DNA of 64,000 nt. Source: Leucobacter sp. 7(1). GTDB lineage: Bacteria; Actinomycetota; Actinomycetes; Actinomycetales; Microbacteriaceae. Of this stretch, positions 46,800 through 55,662 are shown in pieces. The translations under genes were made by a program, and so were the position numbers. The stretch covers positions 57,738 through 121,737 of the forward strand of contig NZ_FUID01000078.1 in the NCBI RefSeq assembly GCF_900163635.1. The letters run 5' to 3'. Every line of letters begins with the position of its first letter. Positions within the stretch are counted from its first letter, which is position 1. Under the pieces are notes generated by a model that made no database searches, was not told the origin of the DNA, and was given only the letters and a program-made list of their open reading frames with translations.

Positions 46800-47858
46800 A
46801 TGCCTGTCACGCTCCTCTCGCCCACACAAGCCCCCGCCTCAGCCGCACGGCCGCGCCTCCGCCGGCACCTCGCGGCCTGGGCGTCGGCAACCCTGGCGCT
46901 CGGACTCCTCGCGGGATGCGCTCCGGCCGCAGAACCCGCGAGCGTCGGATCGAGCACCGAGCCGGACACGACGACCGATACGATCGCGTTCTCCTACGAG
47001 GGCTACGAAGCGAATATCCCTGCGAACCCCGAGCGCGTCGTTGTGCTCGACAGCCGCAGCGGCTTAGAAATGGCGCTGCTCGCGGACTATCCGATCGTCG
47101 CCACCGCGTATGGCACGGACAGCCCGCTCTCCCCGCTGATTGACGACGACGTGGCCCACCTGAAGAACAGCGCTTTCGACCTGAACCGCGAAGAGATCGC
47201 ATCTTTTCAGCCCGACCTCATCGTCGTGGGCGTGGGCTGGTGGAACTACTACGACGGCGAGGACTTCAAGCTCAACGAGATTGCTCCAGTGCTGGCGGTG
47301 AATGACGGCATCGACGTCGCCGGCGCGACGCCCGAAGAACCCTTTGCCGCGATGACGGATCAGCTCAGCCTGCTGGGACGCGAGGACAAGGCGGACGCCG
47401 CGATCGCGGACTACGAGACGGCGGTCGCCGAGGCCAGGGATCGCGTCGCTCACTACACAGAGGGAAAGATCGCGAGCGTGATCCATTCCCCGGAGGACAA
47501 TTTCACCGTCATATCCGGTGATTCGGTCTACCAGGTTGTGCTCCCCGCACTCGGAATGCAGATCCTCGACAACAAAGAAATCTCAAGTGCGCCAGCGAAC
47601 CAGAACGGCGACGGCCACATGCTCAGCTACGAGAGCGCTGTCAGTGCCCTCGGCGACGCGGATCTCCTCTTTGTGTTCAAGGCGGACGCCGGCACCGAGC
47701 TTGAGCCGCTCCTGAAGCGCGTGCCCGCCGTGGAGCGCGGCGACTGGATCGACGGCAACCTTGCGGAGCGCTTCGGCTTCGCGCTCACGTACACGAGCTT
47801 CGTGACCGGCGTCGCGGACGCTGTCGAGCAGTTCCCCGACTTCACGCCCGCCGCGTAG
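46800..47858 (+). CDS. Iron-siderophore substrate-binding lipoprotein
   Basis: 352 residues. A twin-arginine-like RLRRHLAAWASATLALGL precedes the lipobox LLAGC (lipid-modified C40), then the periplasmic-binding-protein-2/FecB fold (NPERVVVLDSRSGLEMALLA; EEIASFQPDLIVVGVGWWN). It captures the ferric siderophore (identity unknown) at the membrane surface and delivers it to the permeases. Last gene of the importer operon, followed by a very strong terminator. Confidence 0.93.
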   Translation: MPVTLLSPTQAPASAARPRLRRHLAAWASATLALGLLAGCAPAAEPASVGSSTEPDTTTDTIAFSYEGYEANIPANPERVVVLDSRSGLEMALLADYPIVATAYGTDSPLSPLIDDDVAHLKNSAFDLNREEIASFQPDLIVVGVGWWNYYDGEDFKLNEIAPVLAVNDGIDVAGATPEEPFAAMTDQLSLLGREDKADAAIADYETAVAEARDRVAHYTEGKIASVIHSPEDNFTVISGDSVYQVVLPALGMQILDNKEISSAPANQNGDGHMLSYESAVSALGDADLLFVFKADAGTELEPLLKRVPAVERGDWIDGNLAERFGFALTYTSFVTGVADAVEQFPDFTPAA

Positions 47859-47878
47859 TCCGGCACCGAACTCCCCCA

Positions 47879-47929
47879 CACACAGTGGCGCCCCCGGAAC
47901 CGACACGGTTCCGGGGGCGCCACTGTGTG
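47879..47929. terminator. Very long bidirectional terminator hairpin
   Basis: A perfect 23-bp stem (arms 47879-47901 and 47907-47929, beginning CACACAGTGGCGCC) with a 5-nt loop. It lies between the convergent binding-protein gene and leuS and can stop transcription from both sides. It also marks one edge of the accessory block. Confidence 0.8.
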
Positions 47930-47940
47930 TGGCCCGCGGC

Positions 47941-50463
47941 TTAGGCGGGCTTTGTCGCGATGCTCACGATCTTCGGGACGCGAACGATCATATTCACGAT
48001 CACCCGGTCCCCGATTGCGCGCTGCACCGCGGCAGACGCACGGGCCGCGGCCTCGGCCTCGGCCTCGGTGACGGCGGCGGGCAGAGTGAGCCGGTCGCGC
48101 ACCTTGCCGTCGACCTGCACGACCAATGTAATCTCGTCCTCGACAAGCAGCGCCGGATCAGCCTGCGGCCAGGTCACGAGCGCTACGGTCGGCTCGTGGC
48201 CGAGCTTCGCCCACATGTCCTCGGCCGCGTACGGCGCGAACATCGAGAGGATCATCGCGATTGCCTCGGCCGACTCTCGGACCGCGGGATCAGCCACACC
48301 CGCGCCCGAGTCAATTGCCTTGCGGGTCACGTTGACCTGCTCCATGAGACGGGCCACGACTACGTTGAACTTGTACGCCTCGACAAGGCCGGGGGCATCG
48401 GCAAGCAGATGGTGGGTGGCGCGGCGCAGCACCTTGTCGCCGCTCGCAGCGTCGGACCCGACGGGGGCGCCTGCGCGCTCCACGTCGTCGGCCACGCGCC
48501 AGGCGCGTGCCAGGAACTTCGCGGAGCCCTGGACCGACACGTCAGCCCAGTCGATGTCGTCCTCGGGCGGGCCGGCAAACGCCAGCGTTACGCGCAGCGC
48601 GTCAGCACCGTGCGCCTGCAGTTCGCTCGCGAACTCGACGAGATTGCCCTTCGACTTCGACATCTTGGCACCGTCCTGCAGCACCATGCCCTGGTTGAGC
48701 AGCGAGGTAAACGGCTCTTCGAAGCTCAGGTAGCCGAGATCGTGCAGCACCTTCGTGATGAAGCGCGAGTACAGCAGGTGCAGGATCGCGTGCTCCACCC
48801 CGCCCGCGTACTGATCGATCGGGCCCCACTCGCGCGCGAGCTCAGGATCAAAAGCCTGCGTGGCGTCGTTCGCGGAGAGGAAGCGCAGGTAGTACCACGA
48901 GCTGTCCACGAACGTGTCCATCGTGTCCGGATCGCGGGTCCAGGTCTCCCCCGTCTCGGTGTCCGTGACGGTGCCCCACTCGGTTGCGGCACCAAGCGGC
49001 GAGCTCCCCTTCGGCTTCAAATCCAGACCCTCAGAAGCGGGCAGTTCCACGGGCAGGTCTGCCAGGTCGACGGGTCGCATGTCTCCGTCAGCGCTATGCA
49101 GGATCGGAATGGGCGTGCCCCAGTAGCGCTGGCGCGAGATGAGCCAGTCCCGCAGGCGGTAGGTTGTCGCCGCGCGGCCGGTGCCGCGGGCCTCAAGGAC
49201 TTCGATTGCCTTCGCGATGGCTTCGGTCTTGCCGAGCCCGTCGAGTTCGGCGGAGTTCACGAGCACACCCTCGCCCGCCGTGGCCACGCCACTTTCTGCG
49301 GGATCCGGCAGCGCCGCGCCGTCTTCGTCGCGCACGTCAACGACAACGCGCACCGGCAGCTCGAATTTGCGGGCAAAGTCAAGGTCACGCTGGTCGTGCG
49401 CCGGCACGGCCATGATCGCGCCGTGGCCATAATCAGCGAGCACGTAGTCGGAGGCCCACACGGGGATCCGCTCGCCGTTCACCGGGTTGACCGCGAAACG
49501 ACCCAGGAATACACCCGTCTTCTCGCGCTCCGTGCTCTGCCGCTCGATCTCGGTCTGCTTCTGCGTCTGCTCCAGATATGCCTGGAACTGCATCCGTACG
49601 TCCGCGTCCGCATCCACCACGAGTTCGGCCGCGAGGTCCGCATCCGGGGCGACAACCATGAAGGTCGCGCCGTGCAGGGTGTCGGGGCGGGTGGTAAACA
49701 CGGGGACCTTCTCGCCGCGTCCCTCGATCTCAAACTCAACCTCGGCCCCGCGCGAGCGGCCGATCCAGTTGCGCTGCATGTTCAGCACCTTGGCGGGCCA
49801 CTGGCCCTCGAGCTGATCCAGGTCGTCGAGCAGGCGGTCAGCGTAGTCCGTGATCCGGAAGTACCACTGCGTGAGCTTCTTCTTGACGACAATCGCGCCC
49901 GAGCGCTCCGAGGTGCCGTCGGCGAGCACCTGTTCGTTTGCGAGGACCGTCTGGTCTACCGGATCCCAGTTGACCCAGCTTGCTTTGCGGTAGGCGAGGC
50001 CCTTTTTGTACATTTCGAGGAACAGCCACTGGTTCCAGCGGTAGTACTCGGGGTCGCTCGTGTGCAGCACCCGGCTCCAGTCGAAGGAGGGCGCGTACTG
50101 GCGGAAGCTTGCCTTCTGCTGGTCGATGTTCGCGTAGGTCCACTCGCGGGGGTCGATCCCGCGCTTGATCGCCGCGTTCTCGGCGGGCAGGCCGAACGAG
50201 TCCCATCCGATCGGGTGCAGCACATCGTAGCCCTGGCCGCGCCAGTAGCGGGCCATCACGTCGCCGAAGCAGAACGCCTCAGCATGGCCCATGTGCAAAT
50301 CGCCCGACGGGTACGGGAACATATCGAGCACGTACTTCTTCGGGCGGTCAGAGGCCTCCGCGCCCACCTCAAACGGCTTCAGCTCGTCCCAGACGGGGAG
50401 CCAGCGATCCTGAATCGCTTGGAAGTCGTAGCCTTCGGCTTCTTGGCCCTGCTGCTCGGTCAC
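47941..50463 (-). CDS. leuS: Leucine--tRNA ligase
   Basis: Class I synthetase that charges tRNA-Leu. From GTG 50463 ([20 protein letters not shown]) it has 840 residues. HIGH motif in [19 protein letters not shown]1 editing domain ([17 protein letters not shown]), KMSKS motif in [14 protein letters not shown], and the C-terminal domain ([18 protein letters not shown]). The frame is open up to 50580, but the added stretch is low in conserved features. It is separated from comEA, its usual neighbour, by the 9.5-kb accessory block. Confidence 0.96.
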   Translation of the reverse strand: MTEQQGQEAEGYDFQAIQDRWLPVWDELKPFEVGAEASDRPKKYVLDMFPYPSGDLHMGHAEAFCFGDVMARYWRGQGYDVLHPIGWDSFGLPAENAAIKRGIDPREWTYANIDQQKASFRQYAPSFDWSRVLHTSDPEYYRWNQWLFLEMYKKGLAYRKASWVNWDPVDQTVLANEQVLADGTSERSGAIVVKKKLTQWYFRITDYADRLLDDLDQLEGQWPAKVLNMQRNWIGRSRGAEVEFEIEGRGEKVPVFTTRPDTLHGATFMVVAPDADLAAELVVDADADVRMQFQAYLEQTQKQTEIERQSTEREKTGVFLGRFAVNPVNGERIPVWASDYVLADYGHGAIMAVPAHDQRDLDFARKFELPVRVVVDVRDEDGAALPDPAESGVATAGEGVLVNSAELDGLGKTEAIAKAIEVLEARGTGRAATTYRLRDWLISRQRYWGTPIPILHSADGDMRPVDLADLPVELPASEGLDLKPKGSSPLGAATEWGTVTDTETGETWTRDPDTMDTFVDSSWYYLRFLSANDATQAFDPELAREWGPIDQYAGGVEHAILHLLYSRFITKVLHDLGYLSFEEPFTSLLNQGMVLQDGAKMSKSKGNLVEFASELQAHGADALRVTLAFAGPPEDDIDWADVSVQGSAKFLARAWRVADDVERAGAPVGSDAASGDKVLRRATHHLLADAPGLVEAYKFNVVVARLMEQVNVTRKAIDSGAGVADPAVRESAEAIAMILSMFAPYAAEDMWAKLGHEPTVALVTWPQADPALLVEDEITLVVQVDGKVRDRLTLPAAVTEAEAEAAARASAAVQRAIGDRVIVNMIVRVPKIVSIATKPA

Positions 50464-50608
50464 ACACACCTCGATCTTGGTTCGGCTCGCCGCACTCGGG
50501 CACGGCACATACGGTCCAGGATACCGGGTTCGCGCCGCCCGCCGGGCCGCGCGCTGCCCCACCTTCGGAGACTCGTCCACGAGGGCCCTGGAGCCCTCTC
50601 ATTTTGAG

Positions 50609-50625
50609 TGGTAGTTTCACTACCA
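50609..50625 (+). promoter_or_regulatory. Inverted repeat over vapB start
   Basis: TGGTAGT-TTC-ACTACCA is a perfect 7-bp inverted repeat that covers a -10-like TAGTTT (50612-50617) and reaches the A of the vapB ATG. It is well placed to be the operator through which the antitoxin represses its own operon. Confidence 0.55.
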
Positions 50626-50897
50626 TGAGTCCTACCATTGATCGCGCGGGGCGACTCGTAGTACCCAAGCAGTTTCGGGACGCGATGGGCCTCACCCCGC
50701 ACACACCCCTCAGTTTCGACATCGTCGCGGGCAAGCTCGTGATCGAGATCATCCCCCACGACCACGCCGTCGAAATCGAGGACGGACTGCCGATCATTCG
50801 CAGCGAGCGTGATCCCAAGGCACCACCCCTCACCGACGAGCTTGTCCGCGAGTTGCTCGAGGAGGCCCGGGATGACGGCATCGCTACTCTCTTGTGA
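50625..50897 (+). CDS. vapB: AbrB/MazE-type antitoxin (VapB)
   Basis: 90 residues from ATG 50625. N-terminal swapped-hairpin AbrB DNA-binding domain (PTIDRAGRLVVPKQFRDAMG, then LSFDIVAGKLVIEI) and an acidic C-terminal segment (ELVRELLEEARDDGIATLL) that would mask the toxin. TTG 50604 would extend the frame through the operator repeat and is unlikely. The toxin gene starts inside this gene's end. Confidence 0.87.
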   Translation: MSPTIDRAGRLVVPKQFRDAMGLTPHTPLSFDIVAGKLVIEIIPHDHAVEIEDGLPIIRSERDPKAPPLTDELVRELLEEARDDGIATLL

Positions 50898-51291
50898 CAC
50901 GAGCGTGCTGGTCCCAGCACTGCTGCCCGGGCACATGCAGCATCGCGTCTGCCGCACCGCAATTCGGAAGGTCAGCGTCATCCCGGGGCACGTGCTCCTG
51001 GAGAGCTACCGCGTACTGACCACGCTCCCCGGCCGGGATCGGGTCACACCATTTCAGGCCGCGGCCGCGCTTGACGCGCTGCCCTGGGATGTAGTGAGCC
51101 CGCGTGACGCGGACCCCCGCGCTCTGATCCGCGAGCTTGCCCGCGACGGGCGTCCCGGCGGGCCCGTCTATGACGCACACATCGCCGCCAGCTGCCACGC
51201 TGTCGGCACCACGCTCCTGACCCGGGACCGCCGTGCGGTGCCACACTACGAGCTCGTTGGCCTCAGCTACCGCCTAGTGAGTGACGACTAG
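50872..51291 (+). CDS. vapC: PIN-domain ribonuclease toxin (VapC)
   Basis: 139 residues with the PIN acidic tetrad D9 (SCDTSVLVPALL), E44 (VLLESYRVL), D101 (PVYDAHIAA) and D119 (LLTRDRRA). Good ribosome site GGAGG before ATG 50872, which lies 26 bp inside vapB, the standard toxin-antitoxin coupling. VapC toxins cleave specific RNAs; the target is unknown. Its last four bases overlap the end of pabB, which is convergent. Confidence 0.9.
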   Translation: MTASLLSCDTSVLVPALLPGHMQHRVCRTAIRKVSVIPGHVLLESYRVLTTLPGRDRVTPFQAAAALDALPWDVVSPRDADPRALIRELARDGRPGGPVYDAHIAASCHAVGTTLLTRDRRAVPHYELVGLSYRLVSDD

Positions 51292-52847
51292 CCCAGGGCT
51301 TCTTCGGCAAGCCGGGCAAGGATAGGGCCGGCCTTCAGATGCTTCTCGGCGACCTCGAAGGCCTCACGCGAATCAGCGGTGATCCCACCGCCGGCACCGA
51401 CGAGCGCAGCACAGGTTGATCCGGCACCGACTGATCCGGCACCGACGGATCCGGCACCGCGCAGCTCCACGCTGCGGATCGTCATTGCGAGCTCCGCGTC
51501 GCCGTCACGGTCCACCCAGCCAAAGCACCCCGCATAGAGCCCGCGCGGACCGGCTTCGAGCTCGGCGAGCAATTGCACCGCACGACGCTTCGGGGCACCA
51601 GTCATGGAGCCGCCCGGGAAACACGCGGCGAGCACATCGGGCAGCGCCCGTCCTGGCGCAAGCTTCCCGGTGACTGTGCTCACAAGCTGATGCACGTGCG
51701 GGTGCGTCTCAACGCGCAAGAATCCGTCGACGGCGACCGTGCCTGGCTCGCACACGCGGGACAGGTCGTTCCGCATGAGATCCACGATCATGAGGTTCTC
51801 CGCACGCTCTTTGGGGTCTGCCGCGAGCTCGGCTGCGAGTACCGCGTCCGCTTCCGGCTCCGCCCCGCGCGGTCGGGTCCCCTTGATCGGGTGGGTCGCG
51901 ACGCGGTCTCCCCGGATCGACAGGAAACGCTCGGGGCTCGCACTCACGAGCGCACGGTCAGAGGTCACGATCACGCCACCACGCAGCGCGGTGCCGCCCG
52001 CGCGCAGCCGTAGGAACAGGTCAAGCGGCGCGACGCGCGTCGTTGTCTCCGCTGTGTCCGTCAGGCAGAGCACGTATGCCTCACCGTCCCGGATCGCCCG
52101 CTTGCACGCGGCAACCTCGGCAGCGTACTCGGCGTCGTTCCGACGCCAGGCCACCGGGGCGTGGTGCGCAGTTGATCCTGCAGGAGCAGCGGCAATGGTG
52201 GCTGCGGCGGCGCCTGAGCCCGAGTCGGCGCCCGAGCCAGAGTCGACACCCGAGTCCGAGTCGGCACCCGAGCGTGCCGACCCACCCCCGGGCGCATCGA
52301 GCAAGCGCCCGTACCGCGCGAGCCACGCGTCGATTGCTGCCTCGCTGTCAGCGCGGAGCTCCCCGATTTCACCCTCGACGGGGTCTTCTGCCGTGCCATC
52401 GACGGTGCCATCGGTGGCGTTCCCCCCGGGCTCGTCGATCGCGAGCACAGCGTCGAGCCGGAGCGCCAGCCCGGGTGCCGTGGTGTCCGGTGCCGGGACC
52501 TCACCAAGGAGGGCGATTCCCAGTTCATACCCGAGAGCCACGACCCAGCCCGAGGTGAACCCCTCGCGGAGCGGTTCACCGGACTGCACGCGCGGGGCTG
52601 CCTCATCGCTGAGCCCGCGGAGAAACTCCCGCTCGCGACCGAGCTCAGCGAGGCGCGTTTCCGCCGCGATCCCCAGCAGGCTTGTGCGAGGTTCCCCGGG
52701 GGCTGCGGCGTCCCCGTCCAACCAGCACCACGCCGCAGCCTCGGCCGCAGCGCGCCGGGCGAACCCTGCGGCACCGCCTGCGACGCGCACCGCCCGGCGT
52801 GCGCCCGCCGCTACCCCATTCTTCACCTCGCCAGTGTAGCGGCGCAC
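51288..52847 (-). CDS. pabB: Aminodeoxychorismate synthase component I
   Basis: Converts chorismate with ammonia to 4-amino-4-deoxychorismate in folate synthesis. 519 residues. The catalytic half has the PIKGT motif (near residue 315), whose Lys marks PabB rather than anthranilate synthase (PIAGT), plus NLMIVDLMRNDLSRV, FPGGSMTGAPKRRAVQLL and VGAGGGITADS. The N-terminal half is divergent, with an SG/DSGSGAD low-complexity insert, and GAGSV repeats interrupt the C-terminal strand. No glutaminase domain, so PabA must be elsewhere. pabC is divergent 50 bp away. Confidence 0.9.
   Translation of the reverse strand: MRRYTGEVKNGVAAGARRAVRVAGGAAGFARRAAAEAAAWCWLDGDAAAPGEPRTSLLGIAAETRLAELGREREFLRGLSDEAAPRVQSGEPLREGFTSGWVVALGYELGIALLGEVPAPDTTAPGLALRLDAVLAIDEPGGNATDGTVDGTAEDPVEGEIGELRADSEAAIDAWLARYGRLLDAPGGGSARSGADSDSGVDSGSGADSGSGAAAATIAAAPAGSTAHHAPVAWRRNDAEYAAEVAACKRAIRDGEAYVLCLTDTAETTTRVAPLDLFLRLRAGGTALRGGVIVTSDRALVSASPERFLSIRGDRVATHPIKGTRPRGAEPEADAVLAAELAADPKERAENLMIVDLMRNDLSRVCEPGTVAVDGFLRVETHPHVHQLVSTVTGKLAPGRALPDVLAACFPGGSMTGAPKRRAVQLLAELEAGPRGLYAGCFGWVDRDGDAELAMTIRSVELRGAGSVGAGSVGAGSTCAALVGAGGGITADSREAFEVAEKHLKAGPILARLAEEALG
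51413..51460 (-). repeat. 15-bp tandem repeat in pabB 3' part
   Basis: About three copies of GATCCGGCACCGACT (approximate unit, plus strand) encoding GAGSV. They lengthen a loop between the SVELR strand and the conserved VGAGGGI segment. In-frame, so length variants would remain translatable. The exact edges are approximate. Confidence 0.7.
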
Positions 52848-52885
52848 AACCTGCCGGACTCCTCCTGGGCGGCCGGTCGGGCTGC

Positions 52886-52891
52886 TACGCT
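52886..52891 (+). promoter_or_regulatory. Candidate leaderless -10 for pabC
   Basis: TACGCT with an extended TGC, six bases before the pabC ATG; suggests a leaderless transcript and supports this start. Confidence 0.45.
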
Positions 52892-52897
52892 CGCGAC

Positions 52898-53800
52898 ATG
52901 AACGCCCCCGCTCGCACCCTGCTCGTCGCAGATTCGTTTCGGGTTCGCGTGAACGAAGGAGTCGCTGAGGTGCGCGGCTTCGAGCGGCACCTCGATCGGT
53001 TCGCGGCTACTGTGTTGGCGGCCTGCGACGAGTCGGCAGACGTGCCGGAGTGCACCGTCGATGGCGATTCGGGCGACGTCGATCCGATCGGGCTTCCCGC
53101 CCTCGGAATCCCCGAAACCCGCGCATCGCTGCCAGATTTCATGCGCGACGCTCGCGAGCGCATAGCGGCCTACGGCCGGGGCTTTCCCCGCCTGGAGCTG
53201 TGGCGGCTGCCAAGTCACGAGCTCGCGCTCGACCTCGGGCTGCGCCCGCTCCCTCAGCTCATGGATACGATCCGGCTGCGAAGTGCCGGGGCCGTGCGGC
53301 TGGTGCACCCCGAGCGCAAGGGCCCGAACATCGCGACGCTCGGCGCGCTGAACCGCGAGCTCGGCGGCGAGGGCTTGCTGCAGGACGAGTCCGGAAACGC
53401 GGTGGAGGGGGCCACCACAAGCCTGGTGTACTGGCCCGCGGCGTCGGGCACCGAACTTGGCTCCGGCCCGGGTGTGGCATTGGGGCACGTCATCGCGACC
53501 GCTGCCCGGGTGCCGTCGATCACGGAGGCTCTGCTGCGTGCCGCGGCCGAGCGCTCCGGCGCATCGTACTCGCTCACACCGCGCAGTCCGAGCGTCCCCG
53601 AGCTCCAGGGTGCCGAGGTCTGGGCCGTCAACGCACTCCACGGGATCCGCCCGGTCACCCACATCGACGATGTCACTCTGCCCTCCCCCGCACCCGAGCG
53701 CCTCGCCTGGTTCCTCGCCGCCCTCGACCGAAACTGGACCCCGGTGCTCGGCGGATCAGACCACACGCTGGCGGGCGATCCGGCACACGTTCCGGCGTAA
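52898..53800 (+). CDS. pabC: Aminodeoxychorismate lyase (class IV aminotransferase)
   Basis: PLP enzyme that removes pyruvate from aminodeoxychorismate to give p-aminobenzoate. 300 residues. Class IV features include GFERHLDRF (N-terminal R-H), LVHPERKGPNIATLGALNRE (probable PLP-binding Lys) and NAVEGATTSLVYW. From the divergent pairing with pabB a PABA function is favoured over branched-chain or D-amino-acid transamination. A leaderless -10 supports ATG 52898 over the upstream open frame. Confidence 0.85.
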   Translation: MNAPARTLLVADSFRVRVNEGVAEVRGFERHLDRFAATVLAACDESADVPECTVDGDSGDVDPIGLPALGIPETRASLPDFMRDARERIAAYGRGFPRLELWRLPSHELALDLGLRPLPQLMDTIRLRSAGAVRLVHPERKGPNIATLGALNRELGGEGLLQDESGNAVEGATTSLVYWPAASGTELGSGPGVALGHVIATAARVPSITEALLRAAAERSGASYSLTPRSPSVPELQGAEVWAVNALHGIRPVTHIDDVTLPSPAPERLAWFLAALDRNWTPVLGGSDHTLAGDPAHVPA

Positions 53801-53840
53801 CATCCGACGCAAGATCCGACGCAAGATCCGACACCACCCA
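53801..53840. repeat. 12-bp tandem repeat after pabC
   Basis: ATCCGACGCAAG is repeated about 2.6 times starting at 53802, directly after the pabC stop. It lies in the short gap before cydC, whose remaining part holds no evident gene or clear terminator. Confidence 0.7.
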
Positions 53841-53946
53841 ACCCGAGGGAGATTCACCAACCCGAGTCGTTTTCCCGGGGATTTGACTCGCGCTGGCGAA
53901 AAGGCCCATGTATGGACGATTTGAGGGCGGGACACCACCCCGGGAG

Positions 53947-55662
53947 TTATCCCGCGGCCGGGGCGACGAGTTCCAGCCGGGCTGCGTCAATACCCGCAGG
54001 AAGTTCCGTGTGCGTGATCAGCACAACGGCCCGGTCGGCTGGCACCGCCCCCACAAGGTCGGTCAGCAAGCGATCGGCGAGCTCCCGATCCACGCCCGCC
54101 GTCGGTTCGTCGAGCACCACGACAGGGAAGTCCGCGAGCAGCGCCCGGGCAAGCGCGATGCGCTGTGCCTGACCGCCGGATACGAGGCCACCATGTTCGC
54201 CCACCGCAGCGTCGAGTCCGCCTCGTGATCGCGCCCACTCCCCGAGCCCGACGCGGTCGAGTGCCGCCATCAGTTCCTCGTCCGTGGCGGTATCCCGTGC
54301 AAACTTCAGGTTTTGCCGCAGGTCGGCGTTGAACAGGTGCGGGAGTTGTTCGCAGAGGCCGACGGTGCGCCGCACCTCCGCGATCGGGAGGTCTGTCACC
54401 TCGACTCCGCGCAGTCGATACGAGCCTCGGTAGTTCAAAAAGCGCACGAGGGCGAGCGCCACGGTGCTCTTCCCCGCGCCGCTCTCGCCGGTGACCACGA
54501 GGGTCTCCCCGGCCTGGAGCGCAAAACTCAGCCCGCGCACCGCATCTCGGGAGGCGCCCGGATGCCGCACGGCGAGCTCGCTGACCTCGATCAGGGGTGC
54601 GGCCGGGTTGCCGGAGCCACCGCGCGTGTGCGCCGGATCGGAGGCCTGCTCGGACCTATCCCGCGGGATCTCGGGCGCGAGCTCTCCCTCGGTGAGCTGC
54701 GCGACGCGGTCGGCGCTCGACTGCACCGCCCGGCGGGCCGCGAGCGCGGTCGGGACCTGCGCGAAGACCTCGAACACGGCGGCGGGAACCACAACAGCTG
54801 CCGCGAACAGGGGTGCGGAAAGACCATCGCTGAGAGCGGGCAGCAGTACAAGCAGCGTAGCGACCGAGGCGATCCCCGACGCGGCCGCCAGGATCGCTCC
54901 GGTGACCCCCGCGGAGCGGGCTCGGCGCAGCTGGACCGTGGACAGGCGCGCCTCAGCGGCGGTAATCCGCTCCCGCTGCTCCCCCACTGCGCCAAACGCG
55001 GCGAGCACCTCGGAAGCGGCGAAACGCTCAAGCAGGGCGTCGACGAGTCCGGCACGCGCAGCGCTCAGCTCACGGTCCGACGCGCCGGCGCTGCGCTGGG
55101 CGAGCGCCACGGCGAGCGCCCCCGACAGACCCAGCACCACGGTGAGCACCGCCGCCGCGCTCGGCGAAATCAGCGCAACCACGACGATACTCAGCCCAAC
55201 CACCACGGCGCTCACGAGGAGCGGCTGCCGCACCCGAAGCGGCTCGTCCTGGAGCTGGTCAACATCGTCGACGAACGCAGCGAGCACCTCCCCGCGGCGG
55301 TGCGATTCGATCGCCCCGGGAACGCGCGGAATGAGCGCGCTGAAGGTGTCCGCGCGCAGCGTCGCGAGCTGGGCGAGCGCCGCATCGTGACTGAATAGGC
55401 GTTCCGTGTACCGGAACGCGGCGCGGCCAATCGCCAGCGCGCGCACCCCAACAATCGCGAAGGTCAGGTGCAGGATCGGGGGCTGCTCCCCCGCCCGCAC
55501 GATCAGCCACATGCTGAGCCCGAGCAATGCGACGACGCAGGCGTCGGCAAGCATGCCAAAGGCCAGTCCGGGAAAGCGCCGCTGTCGCGATGGCATCGCC
55601 CGTTCGAGGACGGCGCGACGCGCATCGGGGGTATCGCGAGTCTGGCGAGGGTCGCTGTTCAT
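53947..55662 (-). CDS. cydC: Heterodimeric ABC exporter subunit CydC
   Basis: With CydD exports thiols (cysteine, glutathione) and/or haem needed to assemble cytochrome bd. 571 residues: membrane domain (LADACVVALLGLSMWLIVRA onward), then ATPase with Walker A TGESGAGKSTVALALVRF, signature VSGGQAQRIALARALL, Walker B VVVLDEPTAGVD. It overlaps the cydD stop by four bases and is last in the cydABDC row. Confidence 0.92.
   Translation of the reverse strand: MNSDPRQTRDTPDARRAVLERAMPSRQRRFPGLAFGMLADACVVALLGLSMWLIVRAGEQPPILHLTFAIVGVRALAIGRAAFRYTERLFSHDAALAQLATLRADTFSALIPRVPGAIESHRRGEVLAAFVDDVDQLQDEPLRVRQPLLVSAVVVGLSIVVVALISPSAAAVLTVVLGLSGALAVALAQRSAGASDRELSAARAGLVDALLERFAASEVLAAFGAVGEQRERITAAEARLSTVQLRRARSAGVTGAILAAASGIASVATLLVLLPALSDGLSAPLFAAAVVVPAAVFEVFAQVPTALAARRAVQSSADRVAQLTEGELAPEIPRDRSEQASDPAHTRGGSGNPAAPLIEVSELAVRHPGASRDAVRGLSFALQAGETLVVTGESGAGKSTVALALVRFLNYRGSYRLRGVEVTDLPIAEVRRTVGLCEQLPHLFNADLRQNLKFARDTATDEELMAALDRVGLGEWARSRGGLDAAVGEHGGLVSGGQAQRIALARALLADFPVVVLDEPTAGVDRELADRLLTDLVGAVPADRAVVLITHTELPAGIDAARLELVAPAAG

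Noticed and set aside
47929..50607. Plus-strand open frame of 892 codons
   Set aside because: Exactly antisense to leuS and crosses the terminator hairpin; GC-bias shadow.
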